Of a DNA stretch of 14,255 nucleotides, positions 6,733 through 13,650 are shown one piece after another. A model generated the notes under the pieces. It worked only from the letters and a program-made list of their open reading frames with translations, was not told the origin of the DNA and searched no databases. Where the stretch lies: assembly GCA_031266895.1 (NCBI GenBank), contig JAISAD010000102.1, positions 1-14,255 on the forward strand. The letters are read 5' to 3'. The position numbers were made by a program, and so were the translations under genes. Each line of letters begins with the position of its first letter. The first letter of the stretch is position 1. Origin of the DNA: Bacteroidales bacterium. GTDB lineage: Bacteria; Bacteroidota; Bacteroidia; Bacteroidales; WCHB1-69.

Positions 6733-8571
6733 ATGAAAAACAGTAAAATTATAGCAATGCTCTGGATGCTTTCAGTCTGCATGTTCCCTTCATGTAAAAA
6801 TGCCCGCACTCCAGTCCCAATGCCCGAACCACACTGGTTTACCCAATACAAAGACTACTCGAATCAATCTTATTACTCCTATTTCCAATATTTTATAAAA
6901 AGCGAAAGTTTAAAGAATGAGCCTTTTTATACGCAAATCCGGATGCAGTACGAAACTGAAAATGCTCCATTCTGGACAGCCAACGGCTATCAGGAGCAGT
7001 TGATAAGCGAGGGAATTGCTTTAATTGACAGCGCCTTTACTTATCATGGCATTCCATCCGAGTATTTTGATTACCAATTCATTAAAACTTTAATGGATAC
7101 GATAAAAAGTGTAAAAATAGAAGAAAGGGATACGCTTTACCGGTTTTTAGCCCAATTAGAATGGCATTTGACGACTGCCATTATCAAGTATGCCAATGCT
7201 TTGCAGTTTGGAGCAAGCGATCCGCAAACAGTCAATGGCGGTAAGTGGCTCTATAAAACACGCTATCCCGATTCGCTTACTCTGGCTTGCACGTGGGCTG
7301 CCCGCAACTCGCTGCCGGCCTACTTTCGGACTATTGCGCCTGCCGACAGCCACTATAAAGCCTTGCAAAAAGAGTTGCGCCAATATCAGGCATGGCAAAA
7401 TCAGACTTTTGAAAAATTGCTGCCGCAAGAACTGTCGGAAGGGATGGCAAGCACACAAATTCCATTGATCATCAACCGCCTAAAACTTACAGGCATGTTA
7501 GGTAATGTGGAAGATACTGTCAGACTTACCGAACCGGTTATGCAAGCCATCAACAGATTCAGGGCGCAGAATGCCATTCCGATTTCCAGCAAACTTGATT
7601 TGGAAACAATTGATGCACTTAATCGCAACTTAGGCTATTACGTTAAAAAACTGATTGTCAACATGGAGCAGTTGCGCTGGCAAATTGCCGAACCGAAAGG
7701 CGCTAATTATCTGTCGGTAAATTTTGCCGATTTCAGCCTCAAAACCGTGCTGGCTGATACTTGCGCTATCAGCATGAAAATATGCTGCGGCAAATCGCGC
7801 AAATCAGCAAAAGCGGCCAAAGAGGAAATCGCAGGGATAATTAAAGGCTATAAAATGGAGTCGCCCATGCTATATGGCAGCATCAACCAAATTATTCTTT
7901 ATCCCGAATGGAATGTGCCGGCGAGCATTATGGAAGACGAATATTATGTCAAATTGAAAAACAACAGCCAGCGGGTGCTGGAACGGGAAAAAATGTATCT
8001 GGTACGCACTGCCGACCGCCAGGCAGTGGATGCTGCCGCCGTTGACTGGACCAAGATTAAGCGCAAGCAGATTCCGTATCGGCTAATACAGACTTCGGGC
8101 TACCACAATTCATTGGGTATTATTAAGTTTAATTTTCCAAATGTAGAAAGTGTTTATCTGCACGACACGCCTGTAAAGCGAGCGTTTGGTTATCGGTATC
8201 GCGACATAAGTCATGGCTGTATTCGAGTGGAAAAACCGCTGGAACTGGCGCAGGTGATTTTCAGGTACAATGACTATACCGATGAGCAATTTGAGTGCAT
8301 AATGGTTGATTTGGGAAAAGCGCCCACAACCCAGGCGGGCAAACTGTATCAGGAAAAGCGGCAACAAAAAGAAGAGGAATACAGGGCAATGCTTCCGGCA
8401 GACAGGATATACCGCCCCTTGCGTCCCAATCCCGTCAATTTGAAAAAGAGACTGCCGATTTACCTCGAATATCATACCTGCTTTGTTGATGAAAACGGCG
8501 TGATGCAGTACAGGGATGATATTTATGAAAAAGAGGAAAATATTTTAAAGATGCTAAAATTTGAAAAGTGA
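6733..8571 (+). CDS. L,D-transpeptidase, YcbB/LdtD type, probable lipoprotein
   Basis: This 612-residue protein is close in length to E. coli YcbB (about 615), which makes 3-3 peptidoglycan crosslinks. Three regions support the call. A peptidoglycan-binding-like helical unit (about 245-300) ends in ETIDALN and is followed by NMEQLRW. A catalytic YkuD domain (about 325-520) carries H477 and S493-H494-G495-C496-I497-R498-V499; C496 is the nucleophile. The segment YPEWNVPASI is also typical of this family. The N-terminus has a hydrophobic signal ending in MFPSC, a non-canonical lipobox (Cys21), so it may be lipid-anchored or simply periplasmic. A Lys/Ala-rich segment around 353-375, preceded by C344, C351 and C352, looks like a lineage insertion within the catalytic domain. 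The gene starts 29 bp after the aminotransferase stop with no promoter between them, so they are probably cotranscribed. Confidence 0.9.
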   Translation: MKNSKIIAMLWMLSVCMFPSCKNARTPVPMPEPHWFTQYKDYSNQSYYSYFQYFIKSESLKNEPFYTQIRMQYETENAPFWTANGYQEQLISEGIALIDSAFTYHGIPSEYFDYQFIKTLMDTIKSVKIEERDTLYRFLAQLEWHLTTAIIKYANALQFGASDPQTVNGGKWLYKTRYPDSLTLACTWAARNSLPAYFRTIAPADSHYKALQKELRQYQAWQNQTFEKLLPQELSEGMASTQIPLIINRLKLTGMLGNVEDTVRLTEPVMQAINRFRAQNAIPISSKLDLETIDALNRNLGYYVKKLIVNMEQLRWQIAEPKGANYLSVNFADFSLKTVLADTCAISMKICCGKSRKSAKAAKEEIAGIIKGYKMESPMLYGSINQIILYPEWNVPASIMEDEYYVKLKNNSQRVLEREKMYLVRTADRQAVDAAAVDWTKIKRKQIPYRLIQTSGYHNSLGIIKFNFPNVESVYLHDTPVKRAFGYRYRDISHGCIRVEKPLELAQVIFRYNDYTDEQFECIMVDLGKAPTTQAGKLYQEKRQQKEEEYRAMLPADRIYRPLRPNPVNLKKRLPIYLEYHTCFVDENGVMQYRDDIYEKEENILKMLKFEK

Positions 8572-8632
8572 GAGACGAAGAATTAAAATTGACCATTTTT
8601 CAAATAAGGCGACACTGTTATCCTCTTTTTTT

Positions 8633-8640
8633 TATTTTTG
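8633..8640 (+). promoter_or_regulatory. Bacteroidota-type -7 promoter element for the lytic transglycosylase gene
   Basis: TATTTTTG matches TAnnTTTG and ends 39 bp before ATG 8680, predicting a leader of about 33 nt. It lies within a T-rich run (8625-8639) that could also serve as part of the end of the upstream transcript, although no stem is visible before it. No -33 TTTG is seen at standard spacing. Confidence 0.45.
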
Positions 8641-8679
8641 CACGCCGAAAACGATTTATAATCTCATGATTCTAATTTT

Positions 8680-10011
8680 ATGAAACGATTGTTAATATAC
8701 ACAACGCTGCTAACTGGTCTTGTTCTCCTTTTAATTCCCTGTGTACCAGCGCAAGAGCCACCCCCAGGCACTGATCCTGCATGTGAATTTGACCAGCATT
8801 TGATTAAAGAGATGGACAACATGCTCAATTTGTGGTATGTAAAGCGGGAGGCTGCCAATGCCAAAAGTGTGCTGGCAAAGTTGAAAGATGTGGATAGCAG
8901 CATGGTGCATATCGATTCACTGGTGGCATTGCGGGTAAAGGAAATGGGAACCATAATTCCGGTAACCTACAATGAATATGTTAAGCCTTATATCGAACTC
9001 TATGTTATCAAGCGGAAACGCTCTTCGGCTGCCCTGTTGGGTCTGGCGCAATACTACTACCCTGCCATGCAGGAAATTTTCGATAAGTATGGCGTCCCCG
9101 AAGAGTTGATTTATATCACTATTATCGAGTCAGGGCTCAATCCGCTGGCTGTGTCAAGGGCTGGAGCTACCGGCATTTGGCAATTTATGTACACTACCGG
9201 AAAAATGTACGGACTGGATGTCAATACCTTTATTGACAGGCGTCGAAATGCCTTTGAAGCTACCGATGCCGCTGCACGACACCTGCGCGACTTGCACAAT
9301 ATGTTTAATGACTGGGGGCTAGCCATTTCGGCTTATAACTGTGGTCCCGGCAATGTGCGCAAAGCAATAGCCCGTTCCGGCAATAAAAGTGACTTTTGGA
9401 GCGTAAGGCCCTTTTTGCCGCGTGAAACGCAAAATTATTTTCCTGCCTTTATCGGCGCTTTTTACATGATGAAATACCATAACCTGTATGGCATAAAGCC
9501 TGCTAAAATTGCCATTCCCAGCGATGTAGATACCATTATGGTAAAGCATGAGGTTCACTTTGAACAGATTGCACATGTGCTCAATATCAGCATTGACGAA
9601 ATTAAAACACTGAATCCGCAGTATAAGCTTGACATTATTCCTGCTTATGCGGAGTCTTATCCGCTGCGCCTGCGCACTAAGGATATTATCCATTTTATCA
9701 ACCAGAAAGACAACATTTACGCCTACAATCACGACACCTATTTTTTGCCGGTAAAAAATCAGGAAAACAGCTTCACCGGTGGCGGAAATGCAACGGCGCA
9801 AATCGCTAAAGCATCCTCTGCCAAAGCAGGTTCAGGCAGTGCAGCCAAATCTTCGAGCGGTGTTACAATCTATATTGTAAAGAAAGGCGATACCCTGTCG
9901 AGCATCGCCCAAAAGTATCGCATGGATGTAAAGCAGCTGGCTTCCTATAATAGTATCGGCAACTTACATAAGCTCAGCATAGGGCAACGGTTGAAAATTC
10001 CGAAAAAATAG
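8680..10011 (+). CDS. MltD-type membrane-bound lytic murein transglycosylase with LysM
   Basis: This 443-residue exported enzyme is expected to cleave the MurNAc-GlcNAc bond of peptidoglycan to form 1,6-anhydroMurNAc ends. The signal peptide is clear: KRLL, a long hydrophobic core and a VPA-QE cleavage site at about residue 24. The SLT (lysozyme-like) domain spans about 112-250, with catalytic E150 in IIESGLNP, ATGIWQFM, and AYNCGPGNV at 218-226. A degenerate LysM-like unit lies at about 284-335 (ISIDEIKTLNPQ). An Ala/Ser/Gly-rich linker (367-395) leads to a canonical C-terminal LysM (397-442: YIVKKGDTLSSIA, then IGQRLKIP). Domain order matches MltD. E. coli MltD is a lipoprotein; here I see no good lipobox, so secretion into the periplasm is more likely. 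The gene has its own promoter and lies alone between the L,D-transpeptidase and atpD. Confidence 0.92.
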   Translation: MKRLLIYTTLLTGLVLLLIPCVPAQEPPPGTDPACEFDQHLIKEMDNMLNLWYVKREAANAKSVLAKLKDVDSSMVHIDSLVALRVKEMGTIIPVTYNEYVKPYIELYVIKRKRSSAALLGLAQYYYPAMQEIFDKYGVPEELIYITIIESGLNPLAVSRAGATGIWQFMYTTGKMYGLDVNTFIDRRRNAFEATDAAARHLRDLHNMFNDWGLAISAYNCGPGNVRKAIARSGNKSDFWSVRPFLPRETQNYFPAFIGAFYMMKYHNLYGIKPAKIAIPSDVDTIMVKHEVHFEQIAHVLNISIDEIKTLNPQYKLDIIPAYAESYPLRLRTKDIIHFINQKDNIYAYNHDTYFLPVKNQENSFTGGGNATAQIAKASSAKAGSGSAAKSSSGVTIYIVKKGDTLSSIAQKYRMDVKQLASYNSIGNLHKLSIGQRLKIPKK

Positions 10012-10014
10012 AAT

Positions 10015-10037
10015 CCTGGGAAGCTCAGCTTTTCAGG
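10015..10037 (+). terminator. Stem-loop directly after the lytic transglycosylase gene
   Basis: A 10-bp stem (10015-10024 with 10028-10037, two G-U pairs, TCA loop) begins 4 bp after the stop codon. No U-tract follows. Position suggests transcript-end function, either termination or protection from exonuclease. This is inferred. Confidence 0.4.
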
Positions 10038-10095
10038 CAACCCTGCAGTTTCGGCATCAAAAAAGAGATACATGTCAATTTTCAATAAGTGGAGT

Positions 10096-10121
10096 AAAAA
10101 TACAAAAAAAAATGTATTTTT
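10096..10121 (+). repeat. A/T-rich 9-bp inverted repeat over the atpD promoter
   Basis: AAAAATACA (10096-10104) and TGTATTTTT (10113-10121) are perfect inverted complements around an A8 loop. The right arm overlaps all but the last base of the -7 box TATTTTTG. On the + strand it ends in five T residues, so it also resembles a weak intrinsic terminator. See findings. Confidence 0.45.
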
Positions 10122-10122
10122 G
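10115..10122 (+). promoter_or_regulatory. Bacteroidota-type -7 promoter element for atpDC
   Basis: TATTTTTG matches TAnnTTTG, 44 bp before ATG 10167, giving a predicted leader of about 38 nt. No -33 TTTG is seen at standard spacing. The right arm of the inverted repeat at 10096-10121 overlaps it. Confidence 0.5.
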
Positions 10123-10166
10123 CACCTTCAAAAATTTACCGGAACTTATACGAAACAGATAAAATC

Positions 10167-11675
10167 ATGGTCAACCAAATTAAAGGGAAAATTTCGCAGA
10201 TTATTGGCGCTGTTGTGGATGTTCGATTTGATGAAAATTGTACATTACCAAAGATTTATGATGCTTTGGAAGTAATAAGAGAGAACGGCGACAGATTAGT
10301 GCTCGAATGCGAACAGGATATTGGCGAGAATACGATGCGCTGCATTGCTATGGATTCTACAGACGGTTTAATGCGCGGAATGGATGTATTTGTTACCGGC
10401 CGCATGATATCCATGCCTACCGGCAATATTAACGGACGGCTGCTGAATGTAATCGGCGAAAGCATTGACGGAATCGGCAAAATCAATTCGCCTGCGAGAA
10501 AGGATATTCACCGTGCCCCACCCACCTTTGAAAATCTGTCAACAAGCCAGGAGGTACTCTATACCGGCATTAAGGTTATTGATCTTATTGAGCCTTATGC
10601 CAAAGGGGGAAAGATTGGTCTTTTCGGGGGTGCAGGCGTAGGAAAAACAGTGCTAATCATGGAGATGATTAATAATATTGCCAAAAACTACTCTGGCATG
10701 TCGGTATTTGCCGGCGTGGGCGAACGCACGCGCGAGGGCAACGACCTGCTTAGAGAAATGATAGAATCGGGCGTTATTCGCTATGGCGACGAATTTAAAA
10801 AGAGCCTGGAACAAGGAGGATGGGACATATCGAAAGTAGATACGGAAGAATTGAAAAAATCACAGGCCACTTTGGTGTTCGGGCAGATGAACGAACCGCC
10901 CGGTGCCCGTGCCCGTGTAGCTCTTTCCGGCTTGACCGTAGCCGAATATTATCGCGATGGCGATGAAGAATCTGGCGGCAAGGATATTCTGTTTTTTGTG
11001 GATAATATTTTCCGGTTCACACAGGCAGGATCGGAAGTGTCTGCACTTTTGGGACGCATGCCCTCAGCTGTAGGATATCAGCCCACGCTGGCTACCGAAA
11101 TGGGGGTGCTGCAAGAGCGCATTACTTCAACCAAAAGGGGATCAATCACCTCCGTACAGGCTATTTATGTGCCTGCTGACGACATGACTGACCCCGCGCC
11201 TGCTACCACCTTCTCGCACCTGGATGCTACAACTGTCTTGAGCCGCAAGATTTCCGAATTGGGAATTTACCCCGCCGTAGATCCGCTGGGATCTACTTCC
11301 CGTATTTTAGCTCCCGATATTGTGGGTGAAGCTCACTACAAAACGGCTCAGCGGGTGAAGGAAATCCTGCAGCATTATACCGAATTGCAGGATATCATTG
11401 CTATTTTAGGCATGGAAGAGTTGTCTGAAGAGGACAAAAAAGTGGTGCACCGTGCCCGCCGCGTACAGCGATTCCTTTCGCAGCCATTCCATGTGGCCGA
11501 GCAGTTTACCGGTATGACCGGTAAATTTGTCGGTATCGAAGATACTATTAAGGGCTTTAATATGATTCTGGATGGCGAACTTGACTATTTGCCCGAAACA
11601 GCATTCAACTTCGTGGGCAGTATCGAAGAGGCTATCGAAAAAGGGGAAAAAGAGTTGGCAGCTGCCGAAAAATAA
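10167..11675 (+). CDS. atpD: F0F1 ATP synthase subunit beta
   Basis: This 502-residue catalytic subunit of the F1 sector carries the three alpha3beta3 active sites that make or hydrolyse ATP. The P-loop GGAGVGKT (154-161) supplies K160 and T161. GVGERTREGNDL (183-194) holds the catalytic Glu E186 and R187, and ALLGRMPSAVGYQP and TEMGVLQERI are typical beta-subunit signatures. The lever segment is EELSEED (417-423), a mild variant of DELSEED that pushes on the rotor. An acidic insertion-like stretch near EEFKKSLEQGGWD-type positions (about 210-235) makes it longer than the roughly 460-residue E. coli protein; I believe such lengths are usual in Bacteroidota. atpC follows after 5 bp and is cotranscribed. 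The other ATP synthase genes are not adjacent: upstream is a transglycosylase gene and downstream radA. Confidence 0.97.
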   Translation: MVNQIKGKISQIIGAVVDVRFDENCTLPKIYDALEVIRENGDRLVLECEQDIGENTMRCIAMDSTDGLMRGMDVFVTGRMISMPTGNINGRLLNVIGESIDGIGKINSPARKDIHRAPPTFENLSTSQEVLYTGIKVIDLIEPYAKGGKIGLFGGAGVGKTVLIMEMINNIAKNYSGMSVFAGVGERTREGNDLLREMIESGVIRYGDEFKKSLEQGGWDISKVDTEELKKSQATLVFGQMNEPPGARARVALSGLTVAEYYRDGDEESGGKDILFFVDNIFRFTQAGSEVSALLGRMPSAVGYQPTLATEMGVLQERITSTKRGSITSVQAIYVPADDMTDPAPATTFSHLDATTVLSRKISELGIYPAVDPLGSTSRILAPDIVGEAHYKTAQRVKEILQHYTELQDIIAILGMEELSEEDKKVVHRARRVQRFLSQPFHVAEQFTGMTGKFVGIEDTIKGFNMILDGELDYLPETAFNFVGSIEEAIEKGEKELAAAEK

Positions 11676-11680
11676 ATGTT

Positions 11681-11917
11681 ATGCAGGTAGAAATTTTTAC
11701 TCCGAACAGGGAGATATTTACAGGAAAAGCCTCTTTGATACAACTCTGTGGCCTGGATGGACTGTTTGAGATTTTAGAAAATCATGCCCCGATGATTGCC
11801 GCTTTGAAAGCCGGACAAATCAAAATATACGACGAGCAGAATCAAACCCGCCATTTTGATATTAACGGAGGAATTGTCGAAGTGAATCAAAATAGAATAC
11901 TGGTGCTGGCGGAATAA
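11681..11917 (+). CDS. atpC: F0F1 ATP synthase subunit epsilon, short form
   Basis: This 78-residue protein is the epsilon subunit of the F1 rotor stalk, cotranscribed with atpD (5 bp apart). It matches the N-terminal beta-sandwich: VEIFTPNREIFTG, the DGLFEILENHAPMIAALKAG core (residues about 27-46), and INGGIVEVNQNRILVLAE at the end. The sandwich binds gamma and the c-ring. The usual C-terminal two-helix domain, which in E. coli (about 139 residues total) can extend to inhibit ATP hydrolysis, is absent; the protein stops right after the last strand. Short epsilon subunits of this kind are known in Bacteroidota, so this is probably a native form, not a truncation. No frameshifted remnant of the helices is evident downstream. 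Confidence 0.93.
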   Translation: MQVEIFTPNREIFTGKASLIQLCGLDGLFEILENHAPMIAALKAGQIKIYDEQNQTRHFDINGGIVEVNQNRILVLAE

Positions 11918-12038
11918 CCTGCCTATAGAACTGATACCACACCCTTTACTATTGAATTATCTTACTCAATCCTATTTTCCACTGGAATACGGGGTTTACA
12001 ATAATTTTCCTATTAAAACTTCCTGCAAACTCTACACT

Positions 12039-12055
12039 GGGAATGTTGCATTCCT
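12039..12055 (+). terminator. Candidate terminator of the atpDC transcript
   Basis: A 7-bp stem (GGGAATG with CATTCCT, the outer pair G-U) closes a TTG loop, followed by a pyrimidine-rich stretch with several T runs (12061-12073). It lies 121 bp after the atpC stop. It could also act on the radA transcript from the other side, but the flank on that strand is less U-rich. Confidence 0.45.
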
Positions 12056-12130
12056 TGAGGTTTTCTCTTCTTTATAGAGACGGATTGGAAATATAAACAG
12101 TTCACACTAAATGATTTATAATATTCAGAT

Positions 12131-12140
12131 GCAATATTGC
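12131..12140. repeat. 10-bp perfect palindrome GCAATATTGC beyond the radA stop
   Basis: This self-complementary site lies 3 bp outside the radA stop codon. A second copy of its AATATT core is at 12120-12125, so the pair can form an A/T stem with a 7-nt loop. It may be part of the radA transcript end or chance in A/T-rich DNA. Confidence 0.3.
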
Positions 12141-12143
12141 ACA

Positions 12144-13514
12144 CTACTCAAACAGCATTCCAAACATCTCCTCAATTTTAGCAATAGTAATGAGTTGCAC
12201 CTTATAGTTTTGTGTCTGAATGCCTTTCAGGTTATATTTGGATAAAAACATGCGGCTAAAACCGAGCTTATCAGCTTCGGCAATGCGCTGTTCTATGCGG
12301 GGCACTGCACGCACCTCTCCGTTAAGCCCCATCTCACCGCTGAAACAGGTTTTAGTGTCAATAGCGATATCGGTAGCTGATGAGAGAATGGCTGCTACAA
12401 TAGCCAAGTTGATAGCAGGGTCTTCCACATGAAGACCCCCGGCAATATTGAGAAAGACATCCTTGGCGCCCAGCCTGAATTGGCATCGCTTTTCGAGTAC
12501 TGCCAGCAACATGTTAAGCCGCCGCAAATCATAACCGGCAGATCCGCGTTGCGGCGTGCCGTAAACCGCCGAACTGACTAAGGCTTGCGTCTCAATCATT
12601 ATCGGACGGTTCCCTTCCAAAATAGTGGCTATGGCACTGCCACTGAATATTTCGTCACGTTGTGAGACAAATATTTCCGATGGATTTTTGACTTCGACAA
12701 GGCCATTAGCGCGCATCTCGAAAATACCAAGTTCGGCCGTGGAGCCAAAGCGGTTTTTGATACAGCGCACAATGCGATAACCGTAATGCTGGTCGCCCTC
12801 AAACTGCAATACGGTATCTACAATATGTTCCAGAATTTTGGGGCCTGCCAGCGAACCTTCCTTTGTGATATGACCAATAAGACACACCGGTACGGCAGAA
12901 GTTTTGCAATAGTGCTGAAATTCGGCAGTACACTCCTTAATTTGCGAAATAGAGCCGGCTGCCGAATCAATCAGATTGCTCTGCAACGTTTGAATGGAAT
13001 CTACAATAATCAGATCGGGTTTCAGAGTATCAATTCGCTTAAAAATCTCCTGGGTAATAGTTTCGGTCAGCACATAACAGTGAGGGTGAACCTTTCCGTC
13101 CGAAAGACGATCGGCACGCATTTTGAGTTGACTGTCACTCTCCTCGCCCGAAATATAGAGCACCTTTTGCTGCCGCATGGCCAGTGCCATTTGCAGCAGC
13201 AGAGTGGATTTGCCAATACCCGGTTCGCCGCCCAGCAGTATGATAGAGCCTGCTACAATTCCACCTCCCAGCACATTGTCGAACTCGCAATAGCCGGTAT
13301 GCAGGCGCGGTATTTCCATCAGCGAAATATCATCAATGCAGCGTGGCGCACTTTGGGAAAGGGTTATCGATGACTTTCCTTTCGGTGCTTCAGCACGCAC
13401 AATCACCTCCTCTTCAAAACTGTTCCATTCACCGCATGAGGGGCATCGCCCCATCCATTGGGTGGATTGCGTCCCGCAATTCCTGCAGAAAAATTGAGAT
13501 TTACTTTTTGCCAT
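12144..13514 (-). CDS. radA: DNA repair protein RadA
   Basis: This 456-residue RecA-related ATPase (also called Sms) helps process recombination intermediates by extending D-loops and promoting branch migration. The N-terminal C4 zinc finger uses C10, C13, C24 and C27. The Walker A motif GEPGIGKST is at 96-104 and Walker B LIIVD at 168-172. GHITKEG (214-220) and the RadA-specific KNRFG motif (253-257) follow. The C-terminal part (about 290-450) is the Lon-protease-like domain, with GGLHVEDPAINLAI and GEMGLNGEVRAVPRIEQRI; it is expected to be structural, not proteolytic. Length is typical. The gene is convergent with atpDC and divergent from rlmN. Its start codon is preceded by an A/T-rich leader of about 15 nt from the predicted promoter. 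Confidence 0.97.
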   Translation of the reverse strand: MAKSKSQFFCRNCGTQSTQWMGRCPSCGEWNSFEEEVIVRAEAPKGKSSITLSQSAPRCIDDISLMEIPRLHTGYCEFDNVLGGGIVAGSIILLGGEPGIGKSTLLLQMALAMRQQKVLYISGEESDSQLKMRADRLSDGKVHPHCYVLTETITQEIFKRIDTLKPDLIIVDSIQTLQSNLIDSAAGSISQIKECTAEFQHYCKTSAVPVCLIGHITKEGSLAGPKILEHIVDTVLQFEGDQHYGYRIVRCIKNRFGSTAELGIFEMRANGLVEVKNPSEIFVSQRDEIFSGSAIATILEGNRPIMIETQALVSSAVYGTPQRGSAGYDLRRLNMLLAVLEKRCQFRLGAKDVFLNIAGGLHVEDPAINLAIVAAILSSATDIAIDTKTCFSGEMGLNGEVRAVPRIEQRIAEADKLGFSRMFLSKYNLKGIQTQNYKVQLITIAKIEEMFGMLFE

Positions 13515-13534
13515 ATTGCAATAATAATAAAATG

Positions 13535-13542
13535 CAAATATA
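13535..13542 (-). promoter_or_regulatory. Bacteroidota-type -7 promoter element for radA
   Basis: On the - strand this reads TATATTTG, matching TAnnTTTG. It lies 20 bp before the radA ATG, so the leader is very short. No -33 TTTG is visible at standard spacing. Confidence 0.5.
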
Positions 13543-13611
13543 CATTAAAATGGGTTATGATTTATAAAATTGGAATTTTCATCCGTTCGTGTTTTGTTCA
13601 TTGTTTTTTTG

Positions 13612-13619
13612 TATTTTTG
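13612..13619 (+). promoter_or_regulatory. Bacteroidota-type -7 promoter element for rlmN
   Basis: TATTTTTG matches TAnnTTTG, 31 bp before ATG 13651 (leader about 25 nt). TTTG at 13593-13596 is nearby but spaced by only 15 bp, shorter than the usual 19-21. With the radA element it forms a divergent promoter region of 136 bp. Confidence 0.5.
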
Positions 13620-13650
13620 TCAAATTGACTTATCAAGCACAAAAATAATA

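Larger units (their letters stand above)
11918..12143. other. 226-bp gene-free stretch between convergent atpC and radA
   Basis: No open frame or RNA gene is recognisable. It holds the hairpin at 12039-12055, which is the best terminator candidate for atpDC, and an A/T-rich end with the palindrome at 12131-12140 just outside the radA stop. I see no promoter element on either strand here. Confidence 0.6.

Noticed and set aside
8110..9801. Long - strand frames opposite the transpeptidase and transglycosylase genes
   Set aside because: They are antisense to genes with complete catalytic motifs, have no recognisable features and no promoter element at their starts.
10072..10275. 67-codon open frame upstream of and overlapping atpD
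   Set aside because: It covers the atpD promoter and start in another frame, and its composition is Lys-rich from A-rich DNA. atpD is certain.
12204..12211. TAGTTTTG on the + strand, a TAnnTTTG match near the end of radA
   Set aside because: It is inside the radA coding region, has no gene downstream on that strand and is a match expected by chance.
12786..13373. 195-codon + strand frame opposite radA
   Set aside because: It is a shadow of radA, whose zinc finger, Walker motifs and KNRFG motif are all intact on the - strand.
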